Shown one piece after another: positions 1 through 8,779 of a stretch of DNA of 34,961 nucleotides (positions are counted from its first letter, which is position 1; each line of letters opens with the position of its first letter). The notes below the pieces were generated by a model. The model was not told the DNA's origin. It searched no databases and saw only the letters and a program-made list of their open reading frames with translations. The position numbers and the translations under genes were made by a program. Origin of the DNA: a virus; IMG/VR virus record IMGVR_UViG_3300042691_012833, positions 1-34,961 of that record, one strand, 5' to 3'.

Positions 1-366
1 TGCACCTGCAGCACCCTGAGCACCAGTAGCACCTACAGCACCCTGAGCACCAGTAGCACCAGTAGCACCTTGAGCACCAGCGGTTCCTTGTGCTCCTACT
101 GAACCTTGTGCGCCAGTAGCACCTGTGGAACCTTGAGCACCAGTAGCACCTGTGGAACCTTGAGCACCTTGAGCCCCTACAGCACCTTGAGCACCAGCGG
201 TCCCTTGAGCACCTTGAGCACCAGTAGCACCTGTGGAACCTTGAGCACCTTGTGCTCCAGGATCACCAAGTCTTACCCAAGCAGTTCCATTCCAACGCCA
301 AGTAGCACCATTAGCGTTATACTCATCATTTAAAGTAGGACTAGCAGGAAAATTTAATGCAGCCAT
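1..366 (-). CDS. Collagen-like tail fibre protein, N-terminal part (runs off window)
   Basis: Reads from an ATG at 366 to the window edge with no stop (122 codons). The first ~35 residues form a small globular head beginning [17 protein letters not shown], with an aromatic stretch ([12 protein letters not shown]), a head type I recall from cyanophage fibre proteins. An uninterrupted Gly-X-Y tract rich in GAQ, GST, GAT and GTA triplets follows. Such tracts form collagen-like triple helices in phage fibres, so this is probably a trimeric host-recognition fibre or whisker. The DNA repeat closely resembles those at 2394-2859 and 34800-34961. A NATAAATA box lies 17 nt upstream. The C-terminal domain is outside the window, or could be the one at the right edge, but direct joining of the two ends would be out of frame. 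Confidence 0.85.
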   Translation of the reverse strand, partial: MAALNFPASPTLNDEYNANGATWRWNGTAWVRLGDPGAQGAQGSTGATGAQGAQGTAGAQGAVGAQGAQGSTGATGAQGSTGATGAQGSVGAQGTAGAQGATGATGAQGAVGATGAQGAAGA

Positions 367-383
367 TATCTACGGTTTTTAGA

Positions 384-391
384 TATTTATT
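384..391 (-). promoter_or_regulatory. Late-promoter-like box AATAAATA
   Basis: On the minus strand AATAAATA lies 17 nt before the fibre ATG at 366, matching the T4-type late consensus TATAAATA (NATAAATA reported for cyanomyoviruses). The surrounding gap 367-490 is about 75% A+T and holds no ORF I can support. Confidence 0.5.
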
Positions 392-490
392 CTTAGCATG
401 TAATTAGAAATGCAACATTAAATCTGTAACTTTTTTGCCAACCAATCACTTTAGTTAATATTAATTAAGATTTTTATCATCAACAATAAA

Positions 491-646
491 CTACCATTTC
501 CCAACAGGACACGAAGAATTGCTAAGTCTTACCTTAATCGGCATAAAACACCCACACTTCTTACACTGTCTAGTTGGTTTGAAGAAATGTTCGCACTGTA
601 AGCAAAGTTTCATTCTATCAACAGCTAACTGAATTTTTTCATTCAT
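491..646 (-). CDS. Small zinc-ribbon protein (DUF6171-like)
   Basis: A 51-residue ORF starting at ATG 646, which overlaps the stop of the upstream gene (ATGAATGA), so translation is probably coupled. Seven cysteines are visible: CLQC, then QCKKCGC, then CP near the end, with the ending CPVGKW. The CxxC...CxxCGC pattern looks like a zinc ribbon and recalls the DUF6171 family, found in phage tail regions. Role unknown; its place next to fibre genes suggests a virion-associated or assembly function (inference). Confidence 0.75.
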   Translation of the reverse strand: MNEKIQLAVDRMKLCLQCEHFFKPTRQCKKCGCFMPIKVRLSNSSCPVGKW

Positions 647-1193
647 TTTTCAATTGCTCCTCTGCAAGTTCTACGATTAAATCATCATTTTCAAAAATTA
701 AACTTTCTATTGCATCTTCAACAGTAATACTATTTGTTACGACATATTCCTCAATTTTCTTATCCAACTCTTCTTTCAATCTATAATCATCATTTTTCTT
801 GATAAAGTAATCTGCCATTACATATGATATGATAATTTGGTCTTTGTGAAAATTTGGTAGTGGTAAACCGCCATATAATTCAGTTGTAATTGGTGTTAAA
901 TCTACATCTGGAACATTATCACTAGTTGATGCTTGAGTTTGAATAGATTTTTCAAAAATTGTATTTGGCAATACAGAATTTTCCTTTCTAGTAGATTGCC
1001 TTTCTAAATCTACAGAAACATTCGAATTAATCAAAGTTTGTGGGTCTGGTATAAATTCTGGATCATAATAAGATACTGCGTCATCAACATCTTCTAGAGA
1101 AAAATTTTCTCCAATAGGCACGATTGCCCACGAATTATCTTCAAACTCAACCCTGATTTGACCAGGAAGAACTTCTTTGATTATATACTTCAT
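639..1193 (-). CDS. Hypothetical protein in tail-fibre cluster
   Basis: 184 residues starting at ATG 1193, with a late-promoter-like box 22 nt upstream. Residues 1-45 (MKYIIKEVLPGQIRVEFEDN) resemble a short beta-rich domain. The middle (50-100) is low complexity, rich in Ser/Thr/Pro, and looks like a linker. Residues 110-184 are acidic and helical (DYFIKKNDDYRLKEELDKK). No signal peptide or membrane segment. The acidic helical C-terminus would suit a tail-fibre assembly factor or a minor structural protein, but I do not recognise the family. Confidence 0.75.
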   Translation of the reverse strand: MKYIIKEVLPGQIRVEFEDNSWAIVPIGENFSLEDVDDAVSYYDPEFIPDPQTLINSNVSVDLERQSTRKENSVLPNTIFEKSIQTQASTSDNVPDVDLTPITTELYGGLPLPNFHKDQIIISYVMADYFIKKNDDYRLKEELDKKIEEYVVTNSITVEDAIESLIFENDDLIVELAEEQLKNE

Positions 1194-1215
1194 TATGTAT
1201 CAATAAATTTACAAG

Positions 1216-1223
1216 TATTTATC
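1216..1223 (-). promoter_or_regulatory. Late-promoter-like box GATAAATA overlapping a stop codon
   Basis: GATAAATA on the minus strand includes the TAA stop of the adhesin gene and lies 22 nt before the ATG at 1193. Matches NATAAATA. Confidence 0.55.
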
Positions 1224-2079
1224 CTATTCTACCATTTCTTGTGCCATTTGCAACCCAAGTAACATTTCCATTGTTAACGATATAAAATCCTGCTAAACCA
1301 CCAGCAGTTCCTGCGGCACCAGACCCATTGTTGCCGTTTGCACCGGTGTTACCAGTATTACCACTGTTTCCGTAAGAACCACCAGTTCCACCTGTTCCAC
1401 CAGCACCAGCATTTGTGCCACCTGCACTTCCAGAAGAACCAGATGCAGCAGCACCATCATAACCTTCACCTCTTCCACCATTACCACCAGAACCACCTGA
1501 GGTATAGTAAGTATTTGTATAGCAATATTTACATACTTTTTCCCATAATGTATAGTTTCTACCATCACCACAAGCTCTTATTCTTCTACATTCATCTTGA
1601 CAGTTACAAGGGTGTGGTGGATTTAATTGATAACAAGGCATACTGTTTCCGCTACAAACAGTATTTGCCCAATATGATTCTCCAGATGATTGATAATATC
1701 CTCCACCACCAGTGCCACCAACTCCTCCTCCTCCACCACCAGAGGAAATAGTGCCACGATTATCAATGAAAATATTAGAGGCACCAGCATTAATAGCATT
1801 TCCACCAGTTCCACTATTTGCGGCACCACCAGCACCAAGAATAGAACCCTCATTTACCAAAAGTATTCTTCCACCAAATCCTGACGGAATGTTTAAAGCA
1901 TAATTTCCTGTGCTCGTGGCTCCAATAGTAACTCCACTAGCAATGACAACTCTTTTATTAATACCTGCTGAATACTTACTTGATCCAAAAAGAGTTTGTA
2001 AATTTAAATTCTCTTGATTGGTTGTAATGTGATGAATTAATTCTGAAGATAGTAAATGAGGAACAGATGCAATAGTCAT
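1219..2079 (-). CDS. Glycine-rich adhesin-like virion protein with a cysteine cluster
   Basis: 286 residues, ATG at 2079, 3 nt after the stop of the fibre gene. Residues 1-95 form a non-repetitive attachment-like domain (NKRVVIASGVTIGA). From ~95 the protein is glycine/serine/asparagine-rich (GGGGGGVGGTGGGG, then GGTGGTGG), like the polyglycine-II lattices of T-even gp38 receptor-binding adhesins. Residues ~142-187 hold an insert with eight cysteines (CSGNSMPC, CNCQDEC, CGDG, CKYC) between the Gly-rich blocks. The C-terminal ~15 residues are non-repetitive (FYIVNNGNVTWVANG). Its place directly after a collagen-like fibre fits a distal host-recognition tip. The gp38 analogy rests on composition and position, not alignment. 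Confidence 0.75.
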   Translation of the reverse strand: MTIASVPHLLSSELIHHITTNQENLNLQTLFGSSKYSAGINKRVVIASGVTIGATSTGNYALNIPSGFGGRILLVNEGSILGAGGAANSGTGGNAINAGASNIFIDNRGTISSGGGGGGVGGTGGGGYYQSSGESYWANTVCSGNSMPCYQLNPPHPCNCQDECRRIRACGDGRNYTLWEKVCKYCYTNTYYTSGGSGGNGGRGEGYDGAAASGSSGSAGGTNAGAGGTGGTGGSYGNSGNTGNTGANGNNGSGAAGTAGGLAGFYIVNNGNVTWVANGTRNGRIG

Positions 2080-2082
2080 AAA

Positions 2083-3642
2083 TTACAACAATCCGCTACC
2101 AGAAATTACAAATTCGTTACTTGCTATACATAAAACCGTTGCCAAACCTCTTTGCTGTAAAGTTCTATTGCCAGTATCAGAAGTTCCAGGAAGTCTTAAT
2201 GTTGTAGAAGTACCCTGTGTGATTGTTTGTGAAGAAGCGGAGTTATTGTAAATTAATACGGTATTTCCTGCAGTAAAAGTATCAGAAGGAACAGTAACTC
2301 CTCCTGCAGTTATACTTATAATAGTTCCAGCGTCTCCTGCAACTAAAACATATGATGAAGATTTTGTGGTTACAGTTAGAGGTCTTGTTCCATCGGATCC
2401 TTGAGCACCTGCCGTACCTTGAGCACCTTGAGCACCAGTAGCACCCTGACGACCTTGAGCACCCTGTGCTCCTACTGAACCTTGAGCACCTATAGTACCT
2501 TGAGCACCTATAGTACCTTGAGATCCTGCGGTTCCTTGAGCACCTTGAGCACCAGTAGTACCTTGAGATCCTGATGCACCTGCGGTTCCTTGAGCACCTT
2601 GAGCACCAGTAGCACCTTGAGCACCTATAGTACCTTGAGATCCTGATGTACCTGCCGTACCTTGAGCACCTTGAGCACCTGCGGTTCCTTGAGCACCTTG
2701 AGCACCTGTAGATCCTTGTGCTCCTACTGAACCTTGAGCACCAGTAGCACCTTGAGCACCTGTAGATCCTTGTGCTCCTACTGCACCTTGAGCACCTTGA
2801 TAACCTTGTGCTCCTTGTGGTCCAGCAGTACCTTGAGCACCTGTAGATCCTTGTGGTCCTTCAATAGCATTGCTTGCCGTAACCCATTGAGATGTGTCTG
2901 CATCTTCATAGTAAACGTAAAGGTTACCAGACTCACTATTCCACCAAAGATCGCCTGGTTGTGGTGATGATGGAGATGATGTTGATATTTGTACTAGTGT
3001 ATCAGAACTATTTGCAGATACCCATTGAGAACTAGAACCATCATTATAATATACTTTTAAATCTCCAGTATCACTTTCCCACCATAAGTCTCCAATATTT
3101 GGAGAACTTGGAGCAGTATCGCTAATAGTTACAGTCTCACTACCACCAGATGTTTCAACCCACTGTTCACTATTTCCATCCTGATAGTAAAGATATAGTT
3201 CACCTACATCACTATCCCACCAAAGATCTCCCTGACTTACTCCACTTGGTGGTTCTGCACTAACAGTAACTCTGGGAGATATTGTAATTGTAGAAATAGA
3301 TCCACTTGCAATGGCAGTTACACCAGTTCCTACAAAGTTTAGTTTTGATATACTATTGGCAGTTCCAACAAGAAATCCTTCGTCAAAGATACTTATTCCA
3401 CCAGGTTGTAAACCAGGCTGTTCCTGCCAGTATCTATCATAAGTTGTACCGTTATTAACGGTAATCAACTGATAATACTTATCAGCAAGTGGTATTAATT
3501 TTTCTCCAACATAACCTAAGTTGGGTTCGACCTCACCTGGATGAACATATAAATGACGGTCTGAAGATAACGCTTCAGTTCCTGCTATCTTTACTCTACC
3601 ACTTATATATCGCTGTGTCGGCTTTCTTGTATTATCTGCCAT
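2083..3642 (-). CDS. Collagen-like tail fibre/structural protein with three DLWW modules
   Basis: 519 residues, ATG at 3642. Residues 1-125 are a head domain (YVHPGEVEPNLGYVGEKL). Residues ~130-255 carry three copies of a module that reads about GDLWW(D/E/N)S(D/E)xGxLYxYYxD...SQWV, a small beta module often placed before collagen tracts. Residues ~262-417 are unbroken Gly-X-Y triplets, mostly GAQ, GTA, GST and GTI, expected to form a triple helix and therefore a trimer. Residues ~418-519 form a non-repetitive C-terminal head (VLVAGDAGTIISI). Likely an extended virion fibre. It lies between the Gly-rich adhesin and another structural gene, all on the minus strand with gaps of 3-6 nt, consistent with one late operon. 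Confidence 0.88.
   Translation of the reverse strand: MADNTRKPTQRYISGRVKIAGTEALSSDRHLYVHPGEVEPNLGYVGEKLIPLADKYYQLITVNNGTTYDRYWQEQPGLQPGGISIFDEGFLVGTANSISKLNFVGTGVTAIASGSISTITISPRVTVSAEPPSGVSQGDLWWDSDVGELYLYYQDGNSEQWVETSGGSETVTISDTAPSSPNIGDLWWESDTGDLKVYYNDGSSSQWVSANSSDTLVQISTSSPSSPQPGDLWWNSESGNLYVYYEDADTSQWVTASNAIEGPQGSTGAQGTAGPQGAQGYQGAQGAVGAQGSTGAQGATGAQGSVGAQGSTGAQGAQGTAGAQGAQGTAGTSGSQGTIGAQGATGAQGAQGTAGASGSQGTTGAQGAQGTAGSQGTIGAQGTIGAQGSVGAQGAQGRQGATGAQGAQGTAGAQGSDGTRPLTVTTKSSSYVLVAGDAGTIISITAGGVTVPSDTFTAGNTVLIYNNSASSQTITQGTSTTLRLPGTSDTGNRTLQQRGLATVLCIASNEFVISGSGLL
2394..2859 (-). repeat. Gly-X-Y coding repeat tract
   Basis: A 9-bp based tandem repeat (around CCTTGAGCA on the plus strand) encoding ~155 residues of collagen-like triplets. 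Near-identical repeat DNA occurs at both window ends, so homologous recombination or misassembly between these genes is plausible. Confidence 0.9.
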
Positions 3643-3648
3643 TTCTTA

Positions 3649-4308
3649 TTAAGTGGTGCTATTTTCTAGGAAACTACCAATAAATTCCATTTGTAGTGGA
3701 CCAACAAGACCGCCGCTTACATATGTATGGATAATTCCATTGGCGCTTCCTACAGTTGTTGTGAATGTTTTCGAACCTCCAACATCACTAGTTATGTTGT
3801 CTACAACATAAGACTTTTGTGGACTTGGGAAAATAGTTGTGGTAATACCAGAACCTGATGGGCAGGTCATAGCAATACCAGACATAGTGATATCAGAACC
3901 AACAGTAAAGTTATGTGCTGTTAAAGTTGTAATAGTTGAAACACCAGTTGGTTCATCATAAGTTACATTTGTAATCGTTACAATACCAGTCTGTGTTCCA
4001 GTGATATAAAGTCTATCTAGAACTGTAGCAGTTTTTTCTAAAACCAAACGACCATCAATAAGAATAGCAGCATCGTTTGGTGGAACTTCAATATTTTTTA
4101 TAATTCTAATATCTCTTGTATTACCTGTACTTCTACTTTCTCTTCTGTGTATCAGAGTTGTAGTCGGATAGGTTCCAACTCCCACATTAGATACTTGTGC
4201 ATAGAGTAAAATAGCAGAAGTGCCTGTAGGGACCTCGTATATTTTCTGTTCTCCTGGAGCCACAGGAACAGCGACTGTAAGAAACTTATTGACTGGTGCG
4301 ATTGCCAT
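3649..4308 (-). CDS. Virion structural protein
   Basis: 219 residues, ATG at 4308. The N-terminal half (VNKFLTVAVPVAPGEQKIYE, then IEVPPNDAAILIDGRLVLE) is beta-rich and looks like a phage structural jelly-roll or Ig-like domain. The C-terminal half has a Thr/Gly-rich section (TITNVTYDEPTGVSTITTLT). No signal peptide or membrane segment. Packed between the giant structural protein and the collagen-like fibre with gaps under 10 nt. I recall similar proteins annotated as virion structural in cyanomyoviruses, but no precise role can be given. Confidence 0.75.
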   Translation of the reverse strand: MAIAPVNKFLTVAVPVAPGEQKIYEVPTGTSAILLYAQVSNVGVGTYPTTTLIHRRESRSTGNTRDIRIIKNIEVPPNDAAILIDGRLVLEKTATVLDRLYITGTQTGIVTITNVTYDEPTGVSTITTLTAHNFTVGSDITMSGIAMTCPSGSGITTTIFPSPQKSYVVDNITSDVGGSKTFTTTVGSANGIIHTYVSGGLVGPLQMEFIGSFLENSTT

Positions 4309-4317
4309 CTTATCTTA

Positions 4318-7300
4318 TTATCCTCCCAAAGCAAGTATCAGTGGTGTTAAGTTTGCTTGTATCGCTCTGTTAAAGTCTCTTCCAGAAATAGTAGAGGTAG
4401 TTTGGTCAATAGTTAGTCCTTGTCCAATTCTAAAGTTTCCTTTTTGATCTGTGCTGGTGAATGGAATTTGACCGCCATTAATAGCAACTATTTCATTTTC
4501 AGGAATAGGCACACCACCCTGGAAGGGGTTTGCTCTATTTATGTCTGTACCAGCACCGATATATTCAAAGGAGTGAGAACTGGTGATGATTCTACTTAGT
4601 CTTCTCAGTGAAACACTCACACCAACACCAACAGAATAAGGAACAAATTCATTGAAAGTAACAGTTGTAACACCAGTATTTGTTGGTTCTGTTGCAGTGT
4701 TTATAGTGTAAAGTATTGGATCCGTAATCGCTTCGGCAGTTGCTCCACCAGAACCAGAAATGGTGATAACAATATCCTGTTGATTAGATCCACTACCTGC
4801 GGGAAGGAAGTTTCTACCACTAGCAATAATATCAATAGAACTAATAGTTCCGGCAGCACTCACATTAGCAGATAGTTCGGCAAGAATTCCTTCAGGACCA
4901 AATGGTGCAGATACAGTTACATTAGGAGGAGCTGATGCACTATATCCAGAACCTCCATTGGTAACATTAATTGTTCTAATAGTTCTAAGTGGTTCCATAA
5001 CAATACCACTCTTTCCTCCAGTATTAACATAATCGTCAAGGTTTATCTTGAAGAAAGCACCCTGACCATCAAATGGTTTTCTTATATTCGATAGATCATC
5101 TCTCATATCGAAGAAGGTATAAGTATCTTGTTCCGCAGCAACTGTTGTCCCAGTAGTAATTCCAGTAAACTCATCACCACTGGTTCCATCAGCATACAAA
5201 CCATAATCACCAAATGAGGAGTTAGAGTTTGTTAGGTCACATTGTCCACCACTACCAGCAAAGATACCAATCTTAGAGTTGATAGTAAAAATAGAAACTA
5301 ACTGAGCATATGCTTTGTTAGTGATAGAAACGCCAATACCATTTTGGTTATATTGAGTAAATGAGTCACAAACCATACACTTGAGGTCTTGCCCAAGATT
5401 ATTAGTTCCGGTAAAGGCAGCAGCAACATGGTCTCCGTCTATCTTCATACCAATACTGTTACTCATAAAGTTCGTACAGTTACGAACATATGGAGATCTC
5501 CATCTTCCACTTGGACCTTCATTGCAAGGACCAGGATCCAAGAAACCAGATCTAGCACTACCAATACCAGCTGGTGGTGGGAAAGCAACAGCAGCACCAG
5601 TAATAGACAATGGTGCAGAATCATCATAAGGATCTTTACTGTAAGCAAAACTCAAACTATCAATCAAACATCCTCTTCTAACATAAAAGACATCATCATT
5701 GTTTTGTGGGTAAATAGTAACCAGTCTTAAGTCTTGACCAATAACCGAAACATCAGTTCTTAAACCAATAGGATTGTTCTCAGCATAAACACCAGAGCGA
5801 ACCATAATAGTATCGCCAGGTTGTGCTGCTTCAGCGGCGGAACCGATAGTTAGTTTTGCTGAACCTTCTGTTCTACCATCATTATCATCGTTACCATACT
5901 TAGAAACCCAGATAATGTTTCTAGAGTCAGCACCTGCAGGAGCCCAAACAATCTTACCATTTGGTGCTGTTGTGGTAAAACCAATAGTGGTGAATGCAGA
6001 TGCACCAAGTTGAATAATATTAGTAACAATACCTGCACAAACAGTAATAGCAGAAACAACATTAGAACAACCGCCTGGATCAGTGTTGAAACCAACAGCA
6101 GGGTCGTCTTGTAATGTTAGATCACGAATGAGAGAAACACTATTGCCTACACCCTGATAAGATCTTGGTGCTGGTAAGTTATTGATAACATATCTTGCTA
6201 CTTGAGCAGCAGTCGTGATAGCAACAATAGTTGCTTCCTTGATACTGTAACCGTTTATATCAGTTCCAGTGATGTGCTGTAGAGTTGCTCCATTATAATA
6301 AGACTGACCAGCACCAACACAACGGGAGTTACCACCTCTTGTGATATCATAGGTAATAGCTTTCAGAATATCCTTAATATCATCCTTACAGGAAGTGTAG
6401 TCTGCCGAAGATAGGGCAAATGCTGGACTCTTATAGTCTGTACTTGTTAAGAAACCAATAGATTCATTAGCAATGTAGTCTAAGTTTAGTCGTATTAGGT
6501 TTGCGGCATCATAGAATCTTCCACCAATAATGTTTCCTGTCGTATCAACTCCAACAGTTGTTAGGACATTTCTTGGAACCTGATACTTTTCAGTTCTAAA
6601 TCCAACATTATCATTTAGATCATATAATGCCTGCTGGAAGCGAACATCTTTTTGGAAGTCAACTGCTCTTGTTGGAGTTGTGCTGTTGAAACCAATATCA
6701 CCAGATGCATTAGTAGCAATAACTGTAGCAGCAGATCCAACCTGTAAAGATCCATCAATACCCAAAGCATTGGTTGATGGGTTATATGTAATACCACTAT
6801 CAACTCTTACAGTCTCACTTGTTTGACTAGTTGAGTTTTCAACAAATGGAATGAAGAAGTCTTGGTTTGTGAGAGTCTCAGTAGTTTGAATGAATGTAGA
6901 AATGCCTGCTCTAGCGGCATTTGTTGCGAAACCTGCTACTGTAGCAAATCCAGACTGGATAGCAAAGGTAGCAATACCTGATACTGTAGAGAAACCAGAC
7001 TGAATAGCAAAAGTCGATATACCAGATACAGTAGCAAATCCTGCCTGAATAGCAAACGTTGAGATTCCTGCTACTGTTGCGAAACCTGCTTGAATAGCAA
7101 AAGTCGATATACCAGATACGGTAGCAAATCCTGCTTGAATAGCAAAAGTAGAGATGCCTGATACTGTAGAGAAGCCAGACTGAATAGCGTATGTAGCAAT
7201 GCCTGATACTGTAGAGAAACCAGACTGGATAGCAAACGTTGAGATTCCTGCTACTGTAGAGAAACCTGCCCTATCTGCATATGTAGCAATACCAGAGTTA

Positions 7301-8232
7301 TTTGCGTATATTGCTGTTGTTGCTGTACCTACAATAAGATTATTATGTACTCTCAGTGGAGCATCTATTCTAACCAACTGAGTAAATGTTGATACCCCAG
7401 ATACTCTCAGTTCATCCCTGAACCAAGCAATTCCGTTAACATCAAGCTGTGTTTGTGGGGAAATTACATTAACACCAACATTAACTGTTGTGTGAATACC
7501 AGCACCATTTCTTATCCAATGGTCTATGATATTAACATCAAGGACATTGGAGTCTGAAGTATTTACTGTAGCATTAACAACGTCTCCACCACTACCATTA
7601 CCAATGAAGTTAATAGTTGTAAATGAACCAACACCGACGTTTATACCTTCATTTCGTGCGAAGAATCCATCAGTCTTAGCATTTGGTGGTGCAGAAATCC
7701 AACGAATACCATTAGCATCGCGGGATAGGAAGTATCCATTATCACCAGGAAAGTTAGCAGAGTCAAAGATATTCCTAACAATACGAATAGAGTTACCAAT
7801 ATCAAGTAGTTGTTCAGGTAACGTGCTTCCAATACCAATATTACCAGCGCGGGATCCAGTAGCAAAACCAACTAAGTAATTAGTTCCGCCATCACTAGTA
7901 AGTTCAAAACGTTGTCTGACTGTAGCAATTCCAACATCAATATTATCTACATCTAGTGTTCCTAGAATGTTAACATCGGTTTGGAAAGTAGCAGTGTTTC
8001 CAAAAGAAACTACGCTATTAAATTGAGATGCTCCTATGAAAGTAGAGAGACCTGCTACATATAGGTCATTTATATTTGCTTGGTTATTAACAGTAAGATT
8101 ATCAAGAGTTAAATCATCTCCAAGACCTTCAAAGTCATAATAAAGTTTTCCGTAAATGTATACGTCTTTGAAGAACTTAGCGTCTTCATTAAAATATGAC
8201 TCTTGTCCTTGTACCCAGATGTTTTCTGCCAT
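4318..8232 (-). CDS. Giant virion structural protein with 15-residue repeats and pectate-lyase-like region
   Basis: 1304 residues, the largest gene here. Residues 1-320 alternate short beta motifs (LTVNNQANINDLYVAG; GNIGIGSTLPE), as in long-fibre or baseplate proteins. Residues ~322-441 hold eight copies of a 15-residue unit reading (A/S)GF(A/S)TV(A/S)GI(S/A)TFAIQ. Residues ~770-870 (IIWVSKYGNDDNDGRTEGSA, then PGDTIMVRSGVYAENNPI) look like the start of a right-handed parallel beta-helix of the pectate-lyase/tailspike type. The C-terminus (residues ~1230-1304) is a compact tail ending NLTPLILALGG. Likely a trimeric fibre or baseplate-peripheral protein, perhaps glycan-binding. Whether the helix has hydrolase activity cannot be read from sequence. 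Confidence 0.85.
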   Translation of the reverse strand: MAENIWVQGQESYFNEDAKFFKDVYIYGKLYYDFEGLGDDLTLDNLTVNNQANINDLYVAGLSTFIGASQFNSVVSFGNTATFQTDVNILGTLDVDNIDVGIATVRQRFELTSDGGTNYLVGFATGSRAGNIGIGSTLPEQLLDIGNSIRIVRNIFDSANFPGDNGYFLSRDANGIRWISAPPNAKTDGFFARNEGINVGVGSFTTINFIGNGSGGDVVNATVNTSDSNVLDVNIIDHWIRNGAGIHTTVNVGVNVISPQTQLDVNGIAWFRDELRVSGVSTFTQLVRIDAPLRVHNNLIVGTATTAIYANNSGIATYADRAGFSTVAGISTFAIQSGFSTVSGIATYAIQSGFSTVSGISTFAIQAGFATVSGISTFAIQAGFATVAGISTFAIQAGFATVSGISTFAIQSGFSTVSGIATFAIQSGFATVAGFATNAARAGISTFIQTTETLTNQDFFIPFVENSTSQTSETVRVDSGITYNPSTNALGIDGSLQVGSAATVIATNASGDIGFNSTTPTRAVDFQKDVRFQQALYDLNDNVGFRTEKYQVPRNVLTTVGVDTTGNIIGGRFYDAANLIRLNLDYIANESIGFLTSTDYKSPAFALSSADYTSCKDDIKDILKAITYDITRGGNSRCVGAGQSYYNGATLQHITGTDINGYSIKEATIVAITTAAQVARYVINNLPAPRSYQGVGNSVSLIRDLTLQDDPAVGFNTDPGGCSNVVSAITVCAGIVTNIIQLGASAFTTIGFTTTAPNGKIVWAPAGADSRNIIWVSKYGNDDNDGRTEGSAKLTIGSAAEAAQPGDTIMVRSGVYAENNPIGLRTDVSVIGQDLRLVTIYPQNNDDVFYVRRGCLIDSLSFAYSKDPYDDSAPLSITGAAVAFPPPAGIGSARSGFLDPGPCNEGPSGRWRSPYVRNCTNFMSNSIGMKIDGDHVAAAFTGTNNLGQDLKCMVCDSFTQYNQNGIGVSITNKAYAQLVSIFTINSKIGIFAGSGGQCDLTNSNSSFGDYGLYADGTSGDEFTGITTGTTVAAEQDTYTFFDMRDDLSNIRKPFDGQGAFFKINLDDYVNTGGKSGIVMEPLRTIRTINVTNGGSGYSASAPPNVTVSAPFGPEGILAELSANVSAAGTISSIDIIASGRNFLPAGSGSNQQDIVITISGSGGATAEAITDPILYTINTATEPTNTGVTTVTFNEFVPYSVGVGVSVSLRRLSRIITSSHSFEYIGAGTDINRANPFQGGVPIPENEIVAINGGQIPFTSTDQKGNFRIGQGLTIDQTTSTISGRDFNRAIQANLTPLILALGG
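6910..7269 (-). repeat. Eight tandem 45-bp repeats
   Basis: Eight diverged 45-bp units coding for the GF(A/S)TVxGI(S/A)TFAIQ repeat. Units differ at synonymous positions, so the protein pattern is under selection rather than being recently copied. Confidence 0.85.
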
Positions 8233-8233
8233 C

Positions 8234-8779
8234 TTATCCTATGAATAATCCAAGTGCTTTTAGTATTACTCCACCACCAACAAAGGAGTTGGCGAAGACT
8301 TTAAATAAAAACTGTTTCTGTGGTGGAACCATACTTCCTGTTAGTGCATCAGATTCAATACTGTTCCCTTGAAACCTCATGTTAGCGGCATCAACAATAA
8401 AATCATTACCAGCCACATATTCGAGATCACCATTAGACTCAACTACTACATTATTACCCGATATGCGAATATTTCCAGTTCTATCTGCTGTTATTGATAC
8501 ATTACCACGTCTAGCGTGAATTAGAATGTTCTCACTTTTGTCGCCAGAACGCTCTCCAGCAACCATTTCAATGGATTCGTCGGAGTTTAGAATAAATTTT
8601 CCAGCATCCGTAATGTCGATAGAAGTTTTTAAATTCTTATCGGATACTGTATATAAAAAATAATTGGAAGCTCCCAAATATCCAAAGGAAGGATTACATA
8701 TTTCTTCCCTTACTTTTGGGTTATAAGAGATACACTCTCTCAAATACCAGTTTTGTTTATCTTCTGGGCGCTTTGCCAT
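8234..8779 (-). CDS. Beta-helix protein resembling the gp5 C-terminal spike
   Basis: 181 residues, ATG at 8779, directly abutting the gp5-type gene. After an N-terminal ~35 residues, positions ~50-145 show short repeats alternating polar and aliphatic residues (GNVSITADRTGNIRISGNN, then VVVESNGDLEYVAGND), the pattern of the triple-stranded beta-helix of T4 gp5C and VgrG spikes. The last ~35 residues are hydrophobic (FVGGGVILKALGLFIG). Inferred role: the membrane-puncturing spike made as a separate polypeptide instead of being fused to the OB domain. The alternative is a small baseplate structural protein unrelated to gp5C. Confidence 0.7.
   Translation of the reverse strand: MAKRPEDKQNWYLRECISYNPKVREEICNPSFGYLGASNYFLYTVSDKNLKTSIDITDAGKFILNSDESIEMVAGERSGDKSENILIHARRGNVSITADRTGNIRISGNNVVVESNGDLEYVAGNDFIVDAANMRFQGNSIESDALTGSMVPPQKQFLFKVFANSFVGGGVILKALGLFIG

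Noticed and set aside
1338-1903. Plus-strand and alternate-frame ORFs rich in His, Pro or Leu over the Gly-rich adhesin
   Set aside because: They mirror the repetitive Gly/Ser codons of the real minus-strand gene and have no ribosome site or protein-like composition.
2734-2967. Ser/Thr/Leu/Cys-rich ORF on the plus strand in the collagen tract
   Set aside because: Antisense of a 9-bp repeat; open only because the repeat lacks stops on both strands.
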